From NCBI GenBank assembly GCA_033182465.1, contig CP137325.1, positions 868,001-932,000 on the forward strand: a DNA stretch of 64,000 nt, given 5' to 3'. The notes below the pieces were generated by a model, which was not told where the DNA came from, made no database searches, and saw nothing but the letters and a program-made list of their open reading frames with translations. How positions within the stretch are numbered: the first letter of the stretch is position 1; the number at the start of each line of letters is the position of its first letter. A program made the translations under genes and the position numbers. Below are positions 21,616 through 33,160 of this stretch, piece after piece. The stretch comes from Sanghuangporus weigelae (lineage: Eukaryota; Basidiomycota; Agaricomycetes; Hymenochaetales; Hymenochaetaceae).

Positions 21616-24547
21616 ATGTCTTGCACCGCAGGCGCAGATGGGTTCCTCGACGAGCTGGATGCGCTTAACTTGACGAGCTCGACGACGACTGGGACTGGTG
21701 GAATCGGAGTCGGAGCGCGTTCCGCCGGGTTAGACCAGGATGACAACACGAACACGAACACGATTTTCCCAGCGGCTGCGGCTCAGGCGGTCTTCAATTT
21801 TAGCAGTCATCACCAGCAACACCCTCAGCACCACCACCTCGCTTTGCAGGCTCAGCACCCGGATATGGACCTCGCGGACTTCAGCTCTGTGTTCTCGTCG
21901 GTGGATGGTGGGAAGTTGGATGGAAGTGGGAGTGGACGGGGAGGAGGACGGGACGATAACAATAACAGTAACTTGACCGTCGGTGTTCCATCCGGCGGTA
22001 CAACCCACCAAAACCAAAACCAAAACCGAAACGCGAGCCCTTCGTCGAGTAGTAACGGCAGTAGCAGCAGCATCAACTTCGACGCGCTCCAGCAGCTCCT
22101 CAGCTTGCAAATGCAGATGCAGGCTCCCGTCCCCATCCCTATCAATAACAGCATGAACATGAATATGAACTCGAACCCCTTTACTGGGATGTCTATGTCT
22201 ATGCCTGGCCCTGGGTCCGCTGATACCACTCCGTCTTCGGCCTCTGGGCAGAGTCATTCGGCTGGAGGAGCTGCGGGAGGACAGGGAGGGAACCAGCAGG
22301 CGGCTGTGTTGCTTGAACAGCAGCTGAGGTTGAACCAGCTCCAGCAGCTGCAGCAGTTGCAGAATCAGATCTTTCAGCAGCAGGTGAGTCGGGGTGGTCT
22401 TTTCTGGTCTTTGGCGCTGGCACGTACACGGGCGACTGCAAGTTTTGCTTTTATCTTTCTGTAGTTTACTTCATATTATGTCATTTAAACACTGACTTAA
22501 ATTCCTGCTTTGCAGATAGAGCTCATTAGCGGTCAGACGAGCTTATCGGGTAGTCTCGAAGCGACTCCTCTTCCAACACCTGCATTCCGCGATTCCAACC
22601 AGTTTCAAGGCCTTCCGACACCAGGTAAGCGTACCACCCCAATCACACCGAATTGTCCAATTTTCCAAGGCTAACTGGTTCCTTGAAATAGCCAACTCCA
22701 CCGAACTTAGACCTCAGCCTCCTCCGAACTTCGTATCACCGATGCTTCTTCAAAACTATCTCGCTCAATCGGGAGCTGGTACTGCTGCTGCTGCTGCTTC
22801 TGCCGCTACGCAATTTAATAGCAGTAATCTGCATTCGCTCCCGCAAGCTCCGAGCTCTGCACCCGCGCATCTTGCGTTCTCGACGCATGCGCCGTTGTTG
22901 TCGCCGGGTGATTTGGAGTTTGAGCTGTCGCCGATTACGAGTCCTTGGTTGGGTGCGGCGACGTATCAGCAGGCTCAGCAGCAGCTCCAGCAGCAACATC
23001 AACAGCAACAACAGCAGCAGCAGCATTCTCAAACGCTTTCTCAGGCGCAGATACATACTCATACGCAGCCTCAATCACAAATCGAGACGAATAAACGACG
23101 TTCTTCGAAGCGCGGTGCGTCGAGCAGCGGGGATGATGCGGACGGACTGGGGAATGGACATGCGTATACTACGCAAGCACGAAAACGCCAGTCCCCAGCG
23201 ATGCGCGCGACTATCGGAGGCGGGATGGGTTCGAGTCCAGGGTCCGCGTCGGGTACGGGTACGAGTTCCCGGAAGGCGACGGGCGCGCGGAGGTCGGGCT
23301 CTGTAAGTGTGGGGTCTACGCCTGCGTTGCGCGCTCACCAGCAGCAACGGCAACAGCAGCATCAACATCAAGCGCAGTCTTCGAGGAGTGGAAGTGCTGC
23401 GATTGGGGAGATCGTGGGTGATACGCCCTCACCTGTGGATTTGTCGATGTCGATGCCCCCGCCTGCGCCGCCATCGATGGTTGAGAGCGAGAGTAGTGGA
23501 AGCGGTGCTGCTTCGGCTGCGAGTAAACAGTCTGCGAATGCGAGTGTTTCATCGGGTGCTACGCCGAGTTCTGCACTTTCGCCTGTTACTCCTGCGAGTA
23601 TCATGAACCTCGGCAGATTGGGGCTGAGCAGCGGTTTGTCCTCTCCTCTTATCGGAGGAGCGGGGGACACACCCAATCCGGAGAAGACAAAGGGGAAGGG
23701 GAAGAGCAAGGCTCCTTCCAAATCTTCCTCCGCTTCTTCTTCTACTTCTACACCCTCCTCCACCTCGACGAACCAGCCAAAAACAGTATCAAAAAAGACA
23801 TCCTCAACATCCCTCATCTCACCCTCACTCAAGCCCCTCCTCCCAGGCGGGCTCGCACCCTCCAGCGCCGCGCAACTCGGGTCCGCCTCAAACTACACGC
23901 ACCACCTCTCCGGGAGCGCCGCAGCGCTGCAGATCGCGCCCTCATCCGCGCTCCCGCCTCCAACTCCAGCGATCCGAAAAACATCACACAAGGCAGCGGA
24001 GCAGAAGCGCCGGGACTCGCTCAAAACCTCCTTTGACCAGCTGCGATTGTTGCTCCCCCCGCTGCCCCTGCCGAACGAAGAGGGGTACCAGCAGGCGTAT
24101 GGGCTGGGGAGCGCGGTTGAGATGCCTTTGCCCGGGAGCATGCCCCCAAGAGGTCCGCCGAGGGGGGACGTGCAGGGACCGAATAGGGCGGTGAGCAAGT
24201 TGACGCTGCTGAGGTGCGGGAACGAGTATATCCGTTTGTTGAAGGGACGGGTGGAGAGGAGGGACGAGTATATCGAGGCGCTGAAGCGGGAGGTGAGGGT
24301 GCTCAGGGCGAGGGTGGGGAGAGAGAAGAGTGGGGGTGAAAGTGGGGATGTGGATATGAGCGAAGGCGGAGGAGGGAACGCTGAGGGCGAGGGAGGAGGA
24401 GGGCGCGTTAGCGAAATGACTGACGAGTTTGAGAAGGTAGATTTGGAGAAGGACATCGATGCGGGGGAAGTCGAGGAAGGGAACGCGCCTCTGCTTGGGT
24501 TTGGCTCCGTCTCTGTGGAGGGTAGGGATGAGGACGAGGAGGATTAG
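21616..24547 (+). CDS. bHLH transcription factor, Gln/Ser-rich, with expanded loop
   Basis: Three exons (21616-22383, 22516-22624, 22692-24547) give 910 residues. The first ATG in frame with a plausible context is at 21616. The N-terminal two thirds are low-complexity Gln, Asn, Ser and Gly tracts (for example nt 22980-23030), typical of activation domains. From about residue 723 there is a bHLH domain. The basic region is SHKAAEQKRRD, with the His-Glu-Arg triad (H5, E9, R13) that reads CANNTG E-boxes, followed by helix 1 SFDQLRLLLPP. The loop is unusually long, about 45 residues and rich in Gly and Pro. Helix 2 (VSKLTLLRCGNEYIRLL) runs into a coiled-coil-like extension (RRDEYIEALKREVRVLRARV), suggesting homodimers or heterodimers. 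The C-terminal tail is acidic. Nuclear action and target genes are inferred from the family only. The gene looks intact. Confidence 0.9.
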
Positions 24548-25221
24548 AGAACTATTATCTTCACCGTCACCTTTCTCAGATTTTTTCACTTGGACGACTT
24601 CGTTTGTTTTTGGTCCATATTTTGATCTTTGCCCCTCGCTGTTTCTTGTGGATACCCATTACAGTCCTTTCCTTTCCTCTACTTCCTGCTGTATTACTTC
24701 CCCTTCTTTCTCTCCCTTCCTCCTGCATTACTTTCCCCGTCTTTTCTCCCCTAACTTTCCTTCCTCTTCACCACGCCTCTCCTTCAAGGACGAAAAAGCA
24801 AGCAAAAGAACGTGTGATGTGTGGACCGTAACAACTCCAATTCAACTACATACGAAAACGAGCAAGCATGTAGCCTTTTCATTATTTTCAATTCATTCAC
24901 TTCTTGGGATCTTGTTTGTTTGTTTATACGATCGTTGATCATTGCGTTCATTACGTTGCACATAGTTGATATGATATGTATGTATTCCGGGTCGGATTAC
25001 CCATGTAGCTCGCATTTAAACAATGATAAAAGAAACTTCAAAACTCATTGACACCTATTGTTTGGTGCATAATATGTGGTGCATGATGATGATCTTTTGC
25101 AGGTAACGTACAAGAAACTGATACATCGCGGACACTGATAACAATAGACAAAATAGCGACTCGAAGACACGACGAGAATAATGAAAAAAGCTCTGGTTTT
25201 TAATCGGTCTACGTATGTTGT
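24548..25221. other. Convergent 3' flanks of the bHLH gene and histone H2A
   Basis: Pyrimidine-rich then AT-rich sequence between two convergent genes, probably both 3' UTRs. No additional gene seen. Confidence 0.5.
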
Positions 25222-26176
<955 letters not shown>

Positions 26177-27225
26177 ATGCTGCCTCGAGCGCTTTCGCGA
26201 CATGCTGCACGATGCATAGCTGCTGAGATTCGCCTACATCGTGCGGGCCTGAGTGCTGCCGCTGTAACGTTTCGACGGTACAAGTCGACAGAGACGACCG
26301 TGTCTTCACGCGCCCAGACCGACGCTCCGACAGCCTCCAGTTCAGCAGCCCCCGTTGATCAGGCATCGTCCCCGGAAAATGGGCCACTTCCATACCTTCC
26401 GCGACCTCTAGGCGTGCCGGACGTTCCCACAACGTTCCGCAAATCATGGCGAGACGAAACCATGGAGCTGATGAACCAAGACGTGCGACTCGCCCGACGA
26501 AAGCACATGTAAGTGCATCGTCCTCCTCTCTAATGGCATCCGGAATGCTATAGCGAGCTTATGCGCAGATAGTGTTAAAGAAGCTACAACGGGATATTTC
26601 CACGACTTGAACGCGACGCGTAAACATGGTGGAAAGACGTGGATCGCTCCCAAGACGCTTATTCGTGAAGATCATGCGCTGTACTTCCCGGACATTTCGG
26701 GAAGCTGTCTGGCGGGGAGCGAGACTGTACATACGACGAATCTGTGTAAGGGGAAGGTTTCCGTCGTTGCTATGCTTTCGACTGCGATTTCAGAGGTATG
26801 CAATTACAATCGTAGCATTGTGAATGGAGTTCTCAAGCGAAGCGTAGGAACATGTTGACAGCTTCGTACGCGAGACGAATGAAGCGTTCCTCTCCAGCCC
26901 GCACTACCGCTTCGTGCAAATCAACCTCCAAGAGAACTACGCGAAGGCACTTCTCGTGTCACTCTATGTCTCCTCTTTACGGCGTAACATTCCCAAGGAG
27001 CTGCACCCAACGTACATGCTATCCCGGCAGAACATGGAGTACGTGCGTGAGCCGCTAGGGATGAATAATAAGCATATCGGGTTTGTGTATCTGTTAGACG
27101 CGAATTTGAAGGTGAGATGGGCGGGAGGAGGACTGGCTTTGCCATCGGAAGCGGAGTCGTTGAAGAGGTGTACGAAGGTGCTTTTGGATCGGATGGAGAA
27201 AGGGAACGCAAGTGCGGGCAAATGA
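26177..27225 (+). CDS. ATP10: Mitochondrial ATPase complex assembly factor Atp10
   Basis: Exons 26177-26508, 26573-26795 and 26848-27225 splice in phase and give 310 residues. The N terminus is rich in Arg, Ala and Ser without acids (MLPRALSRHAARCIAAEIR), as expected for a mitochondrial targeting peptide. Family features follow: a YFHDLN...KHGGKTWIAP block, ALYFPDISG, KVSVVAML, and the C-terminal thioredoxin-like part with HIGFVYLLDANLKVRWAGGG. This last motif is the signature of the Atp10 family. In yeast Atp10 acts in the inner membrane, associates with Atp6 and is needed to assemble the Fo sector of ATP synthase. The second acceptor was chosen as TAG|TGTTAAAG because upstream AGs would introduce stops. 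The gene looks intact. Confidence 0.9.
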
Positions 27226-27412
27226 TGCTGTACTCAGCCTGATGTGTTACTTCTAGATCCAGATTTATTATACGCTTCATTTACTGGTTTTATGAGACCT
27301 ATGCTGCGAGGGAATGCGTATCTGTTGAACGTCAATAATGCATGGAATAAAATACACTGATGATACTGTCAATGCGATGCAAGAGCAGAGCCGAGAACGA
27401 CCAGAGTCCAAA

Positions 27413-28176
27413 TCAAATGTCAAGGTAATCTCTCCCAGACCAAGCCGCGCCTTCTCCATACGCACCGGCCGCGTCCAAACCAACATCTCCGGCTCCAACA
27501 CGTCCCAGACCAACCGCACCAGTTCCGTCTGTACCCTCCATCTCAAGATAGGTAAACTCGCGTCGGAATTTGGTCTCGAGCGTCGTAAGTGTGCCAATGA
27601 GGTCTGCTGCAGCTCGCTCGACGGCATCCACTGGAGTGATGCTCCCGTCGGTCTGGATCTTCAGTTGGAAGCTGGGTTGTAGAGGATGGGGTACTTTGTA
27701 TCCTGCGAAGAGGACAGCGGGATTCGATAGCAGCTGACTATTTTTGAAGCATACGTCAATACAAATATAATGCAGAATGAGCGTGAATAAAGCACTGTCT
27801 GAGCATATTCGCTAGCGTATGATCCTGCTTGACGATCTGGAAAGTCGCTGCGTTTGGGACTTTCGTGTCCTCGGTTATTACAAGTCTATTTCTTCTGTCA
27901 CCAACTGTGCGTGAGAAGAAGAAATAAGGCAAGCCTACGGTTTCTCTGCATCATCAAGCACATAAAGCTCGTGTCGTTGAATGGCGTTGAGACCACCGCT
28001 CACTGCAAACGTAAGAAAGGTCAGAACCGAGTTTCGGAGTTCGTGGCCACCAAAATTCGATGGAATAATGTATGAGAATCAGAAGTTGGACATGGTTTTT
28101 TTATCATTGTGAGTTCAACGACAATAAATAAATAACCATCATTTGCTGCGAACCCGAAAAAGAAAAGGCACTCACT
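27413..28176 (-). CDS. RPB11: RNA polymerase II subunit Rpb11
   Basis: Four exons. The last base of exon 1 (28176) supplies the A of the start codon; exons 28002-27939, 27885-27796 and 27737-27413 follow. The product is about 159 residues: MSGGLNAIQRHELYVLDD, then TEDTKVPNAATFQIVKQDHTLANMLR, the signature LLSNPAVLFAGYKVPHPL, IQTDGSITPVDAVERAAADL and a C-terminal helix. This is the AC19/Rpb11 alpha-like fold that pairs with Rpb3 to nucleate polymerase II assembly in the nucleus. The start codon appears to be split A|TG by an intron with donor GTGAGT, since no other in-frame ATG precedes SGGLNA. After the conserved core there is a Gly/Ala-rich tail of about 40 residues, longer than in yeast (120 residues in total). 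An undetected intron there would change the tail. Confidence 0.88.
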
Positions 28177-28578
28177 TTTGTAAGATGTAAGATAGATGGA
28201 AGTAAGGGAGAGACTCGAATGGTCAGAAATAATTGGAGTCACGCTGATTCGGACTCTTGTCACACTTGCCGAATTGGGAAGGACTGCGGTCAAGAGTTAG
28301 TTTGTGAGGTTAAGCACAACACAACAGCGACCGACCCTCCTCAAGACAAAACTAAGGTGAATTCTGCCCGTCGTTGCCGTCAGCTATGTTTGATGTTGTC
28401 TATGGAGCGGATCTGGATAGTCACGACAAGCAGTAGATCTCCAGATGAAGGAGGAAAGGATGGATTATTGGAAGAGAGGATGGATGGCATGGACAGACGA
28501 CGGATGGACCAGCTGGCAGAGCGATTCTTCAAGCAAGAAACAAGCACCTTACTGACCGAGTGCGTTTACCTCCCGTAG
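28177..28578. promoter_or_regulatory. Divergent promoter interval, RPB11 / uL15
   Basis: About 400 bp between divergent RPB11 and uL15. The uL15 ATG follows directly on CCCGTAG, so a 5' UTR intron ending there is possible. RPB11's 5' UTR also begins here. Confidence 0.45.
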
Positions 28579-29193
28579 ATGCCGACTCATCTCTCAAAGA
28601 CCCGCAAGCACCGCGGACACGTCTCCGCCGGCCACGGTCGCGTTGGCAAGCACCGGAAACATCCAGGCGGTCGTGGTCTCGCTGGTGGTATGCATCACCA
28701 CCGGTATGTCCTATCGCTCCTTCCATGTCTTCGTCCTATGCTTACTTTCCTCTCTGACCAGCACGAACTTCGACAAGTACCACCCCGGTTATTTCGGAAA
28801 AGTCGGTATGCGCTATTTCCACGTCACGCGCAACCAATACTGGAACCGTATAATCAATGTCGACAAATTATGGACGTTGGTACCGAAGGAAGAGAAGGAG
28901 GGTCTGTCGGAGGATTCCGATGTTGTGCCAGTGATTGACACTCTTGCGGCGGGGTACAGCAAGGTGCTTGGGAATGGACTGTGAGTCAAGTCGCTGTGAA
29001 TTTGCGTTTAGATGGCCTTGCTAAATGTACATGAAGTCTGCCAAAACTGCCTTGCATCGTAAAAGCACGATTCGTATCTAAACGTGCAGAGTGCGTCCTA
29101 CTTTTTTTAACTTATCGGCTTTTATCTAATGACATGACGCATCACAGGGAGAAGATCAAGGAAGCGGGAGGTGTAGTCAAGCTGACTGCATGA
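28579..29193 (+). CDS. 60S ribosomal protein uL15 (yeast L28, mammalian L27a)
   Basis: Exons 28579-28703, 28762-28980, 29037-29090 and 29148-29193 give 147 residues, the usual length. The start [20 protein letters not shown] and the run [20 protein letters not shown] are diagnostic of eukaryotic uL15. [19 protein letters not shown], the VDKLWTLVP segment and [18 protein letters not shown] follow. The protein binds 25S rRNA in the large subunit near the polypeptide exit region. It is highly basic, as expected. The divergent neighbour is RPB11. Intact. Confidence 0.95.
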
Positions 29194-29622
29194 TTTCATT
29201 GTATACTTTCTTTTCATCCTGTTCTTCTGTTTTCATTATGTCTACAATATGTCAAGAACATAGGGACATGCATGCATATGCTCTCGCCTTGAACGCGTCT
29301 GCACTGAAAACTGCGCCAGATCCTACGGGCTACTTACCTGTCCTGTGCTACCCGATTCATTCCACACCAAAGACTGGTCTAAGCATCTGCTCCGTCATTG
29401 AGACGATCATACACAATTCTGTGGGATGATAAATGTTATCCGTCAGTTACCGATGCTTATCAGATATATAATTGGATGGAAGTGGTCTCGTGCTCCGCCC
29501 GTGGTACTTCTTGTCTTCCCACTAGCTGAGTAAATAGCAGTTCATTGAGAGCGCGTATGTTATCAAGAAGACATTACCTGCTCTCTTTTACTGTTGTATA
29601 TCTTTGTATCTGAGCTCTAACG
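29194..29622. other. Intergenic; uL15 3' flank and SDR1 promoter
   Basis: About 430 bp with no recognisable gene. Probably the uL15 3' UTR followed by the promoter of the first dehydrogenase. Confidence 0.45.
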
Positions 29623-31035
29623 ATGAATGGCAAAGAGTCAGAGAACGCCGGTGAAGGTTCAAAGAGGCGAGTCTGGGTCATCACAGGTATACATTTACTG
29701 CATTTGTCTCGTTTGTACTATTTAGTGCGCCAATATTTGACAGGCACGTCCTCCGGTTTGGGTCGCTCACTTGTAGAAGTAGCGCTTGCTCGTGGTGACT
29801 ATGTCATAGCTACTGTTCGGAATATCGATGGCGTATGTGACCTCACTGACAAGTGCGTGAACATATAATTCGCAGCGATTCTTCTCTGACTTAGTAATTA
29901 CTTGAAGTTTGGAGACAAAGTCTCGAATTCACGTCCTGAAACTCGATGTTACTGCCCCCTCTTCGGAAATACGTGCAGCAGCGGAGGAGGCCGTTTCGAA
30001 ATGGGGTCGCGTAGATGTCCTTGTCAATAACGCCGGTGCAGGTTTTCTTGGGATCACTGAGGAAGTCGGGTAAAGTAACCATTGAGAAATGATGGTCAAT
30101 TATGACTGATATCGTATGTGATACAGTGTTGAAGGATACCAAAAGCAGTTCGCGGTGAACTTTTTTGGTCCGTTGAACGTCGCGAATGCGTTCCTACCTT
30201 ATATGAGGGCACGAAGGAAGGGAACGATCGTTTTTGTCGGAAGTCGCTCGTCCTGGAGATCTCACATTCCTGTAAGGACCCAGTTTCCTGCTCAATAGCA
30301 AGATGAATTGATCAATATCCATGCTGTCACATCGCGTAGATGATGGGTGAGTCGTACTGGTCACTGGATAGCAGCTGGAAGTGAAATTATTATGAACGGT
30401 ATCGTAAGGAACATATGCGGCTTCCAAAGCTGCCCTTACTGGTAGACAGACAATGAACTCCTCTTGCGTTTCGTCGCTGACGCTTTTTTAACATGGCAGC
30501 TGCGGCTGAATCACTTGCAGTCGAAGTTGCGCCCTTGAACATCAAAGTCTTGAATGTTCTCCCAGGAGGCATGCAGACGTGCAGCTGGTCCAAAATGACC
30601 TTGCTTCCGACGTCGCCGAACGCGCTCCTACTACCTCCTGCAGCCAATAATCACAATGACGAAGCATATGACTCCAAAGAAGATTCTGAACCTCGAAAAA
30701 GGAACGGGATTGAAGAAGAGAGTATCGGGAAACACATTGAAGATTACTCCGAGATACGAGAACATCAAATCAAATGGATGTGTTCTGCGGTATGTGACGG
30801 GGATCCGGAGAAGTGCGCACAGGCGATTTATAATATTGTAGCGGGAAATGCGGAACAGTCGAACAAGACTTCAGATGTGACGGAGAGAAAAGGACCTGGA
30901 ATGAATTGGCCAGAAGGAAACTTACTGGTATTGGGCGCAGATGCAGAGACTAACATCAGGGACAAATGCGGCGCGGTGCTGAAAAACTTGGATGAATGGA
31001 GGGATGTTGTAAGAGGAGTCGCCGCAGATAATTGA
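29623..31035 (+). CDS. Short-chain dehydrogenase/reductase 1 (first of three tandem paralogs)
   Basis: Seven exons (29623-29686, 29744-29852, 29908-30069, 30127-30271, 30340-30346, 30409-30441, 30500-31035) give 351 residues. Classical SDR motifs are the cofactor loop TGTSSGLG (the first Gly codon is split by intron 1), DVLVNNAGAG, the catalytic Ser region VGSRSSWR, and YAASK with Tyr near 165 and Lys near 169. KVLNVLPGG follows. The fifth exon is a 7-nt microexon (ATGATGG) just before the catalytic Tyr. After the fold there is a hydrophilic insertion (KEDSEPRKRNG) and a C-terminal helix (LKNLDEWRDVVRGVAADN). NAD(P)H-dependent oxidation or reduction of an unknown small alcohol or ketone is expected from the family. 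It is a tandem duplicate with the next two genes; no defects seen. Confidence 0.88.
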
Positions 31036-31311
31036 GATAATTGTAAACTTGAAGCGGAGTTTAGATTTTGTAGTAATGTAAACTTGATTTCTTCCACACG
31101 ATTTTTGATGTCATCTTCAATCACTGTTGGAAATCTCCCACAGGAATTTGCACATCAGACTTATTGTATCTCTCTCGTCAAGACACGCCTGACCTTCATC
31201 GGAACCGATCTTGTTTCTTCACTTAAGATTCCTGGTTGCTTTGACTTCGAAAAAGACCGGCACCCTCTCCAGTGGACATATATAAGAACTCCTTATGAAA
31301 GTTAACTTCTG

Positions 31312-32719
31312 ATGTCTAGAAATACCAAAGAGATGCCAGTTGGAGAAGCTCAGAAGAAGAGAGTATGGATTATCACGGGTGCTAATCATCGTGCCCTCGT
31401 CCGAGATTCTACTGATCTTCATATTTCTCAGGCACCTCCTCTGGTCTGGGACGTACACTAGTCCATGTTGCACTTGCCCGAGGAGACTATGTTGTCGCCA
31501 CAGCTCGCAAGTTCGACGAACTTTCCGAATTTACTGAGAAGTAAGTCGTTCCTGTAACTCTAACGTCAGTATTCTAATCTCTGCTGTATCAAGTCCGGAA
31601 TTGGCCTCAAGGATACATACGATGAAGCTCGATGTTACCGCTCCATTTTCGGAATTACGTGTCCAAGCGGGTGAAGTAATAGAGAAGTGGGGACGTATCG
31701 ATGTATTGGTAAACAATGCAGGTTCCTGCTTGCTAGGGATGACTGAGGAAATCGGGTAAGTAACTTTTGTGTGAAGGTCGAAGATCTATCTAAACCATCA
31801 TTTAAAGGGTGGAGGGATACCAAAAGCAGTTCAACGTGAATTTCTTTGGACAACTGAATGTTGCGAATGCGTTTCTTCCTTACATGCGTGCACAAAGAGA
31901 AGGGACAGTTGTATTTGTTGGAAGTAGATCTTCTTGGAGGACGAACGTTCCTGTAAGTCATGCGATACCATTGATGGCTATTTCCTACACTAGTACTGAA
32001 TCTGCATGTGTATCTCGCAGATGCTAGGTTTGCTGAGCTGCATTCATTGACGAAGTTAGCTGTTTATGCTAAAGCCCCTTATTCTTAGGACCTTATGCCT
32101 CGTCTAAGGCCGCCATTACTGGTGAGTAATGATACAAATTACATCAATTCGTTCCTTGATTCTCACATTACACTGGCGGGCTCAAGCTGCAGCAGAAGCG
32201 CTTGCTGTAGAAGTCGCGCCTTTCGGTATCAAAGTGCTGAACGTCCTCCCGGGAGGCCTCAAGCAGTCACGAACATGGTACGAATACGTGTTTTTGCCGA
32301 CGGTACCCGACGCGCTTCTCCCTCCTGTCGCAACACTGTCCGGTCCAGGTATCGATCAAGCTCAGAAAGGATCATCAGAAGGGCCTGGAGTGATGGAGAC
32401 TGATGAACAACATATTGCGGACTATGTCGAGATGCGGAAGAGGGTGATCTCCTGGGCCAAAACATCTGCATCCAGTATCAACGGTGACGTGGAGAAATGT
32501 GCACAAGCTATCGTCGATGTTGTGTGCCGAGACTCACGGAGACAGCATTCCTCTATTGGAGAAGTCGAAGGTGCAAACAAATCCCTGGGTTGGCCAGACA
32601 TGAATATGCTGATTCTGGGGACGGATGCCGAGGCAAATATTAGGGAGAAGTGTAATGCGATATTGAAGAGCTTGGATGAGTGGAAAGAAGTGGTCAGAGG
32701 GATTGCCTTGGAGAATTAG
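31312..32719 (+). CDS. Short-chain dehydrogenase/reductase 2
   Basis: Seven exons (31312-31378, 31432-31540, 31594-31755, 31808-31952, 32021-32027, 32089-32121, 32187-32719) match SDR1 exon for exon in length up to exon 6 and also give 351 residues. Motifs: TGTSSGLG, DVLVNNAGSC, VGSRSSWR, and YASSK (Tyr near 166, Lys near 170). The microexon reads ATGCTAG. A TATATAAG element at 31279-31286 lies only 26 bp before the ATG, so the 5' UTR may be very short or transcription may start elsewhere. The substrate is unknown. The gene is intact and collinear with its paralogs, which implies duplication after the intron pattern arose. Confidence 0.88.
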
Positions 32720-33160
32720 CCGGATTCATTTCGTTGATCGATCCTACAAATCAAGGCGGAGTCAATCCATTTTTGATTCACTCTACCACGCGAGAAACTT
32801 CTACTTACTTCAAACCTGATCGACATGGCCTTGACGTCAAACGAAATGCCCGACCCCGCAAAGCGGGCCGAAATTGATTCGATCAAAGCGTATCTGGGAA
32901 TCAATACAATGATCAATGGCATATGACATGGTTATATTGATTCCATTGAATATTTCTGGTCTGGAGCTTCAAGTTCTCAGTTTGTTCTCAGGCGGCATTC
33001 TATCTCATATAAATAAATGACAACTTTCCCGGGAAACTTATATCTGGTCTAGCATCACCGGTGAGCTCACTATTTCTCAAACTCATCAACATTTGCGAGA
33101 GCTTCGGCGCACGGGTATCTTGCGGTTCTCTCTGTAACTAAGCACACGAGCTGAATTGTG
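32720..33160. promoter_or_regulatory. SDR3 promoter region with TATA element
   Basis: Spacer between SDR2 and SDR3. A TATAAATA element at 33008-33015 lies about 150 bp upstream of the SDR3 ATG. No other feature recognised. Confidence 0.45.

Noticed and set aside
21730-22257. 175-codon minus-strand frame opposite the bHLH gene
   Set aside because: Arises from low-complexity Gln/Asn/Ser codons read backwards; His/Arg/Val repeats only.
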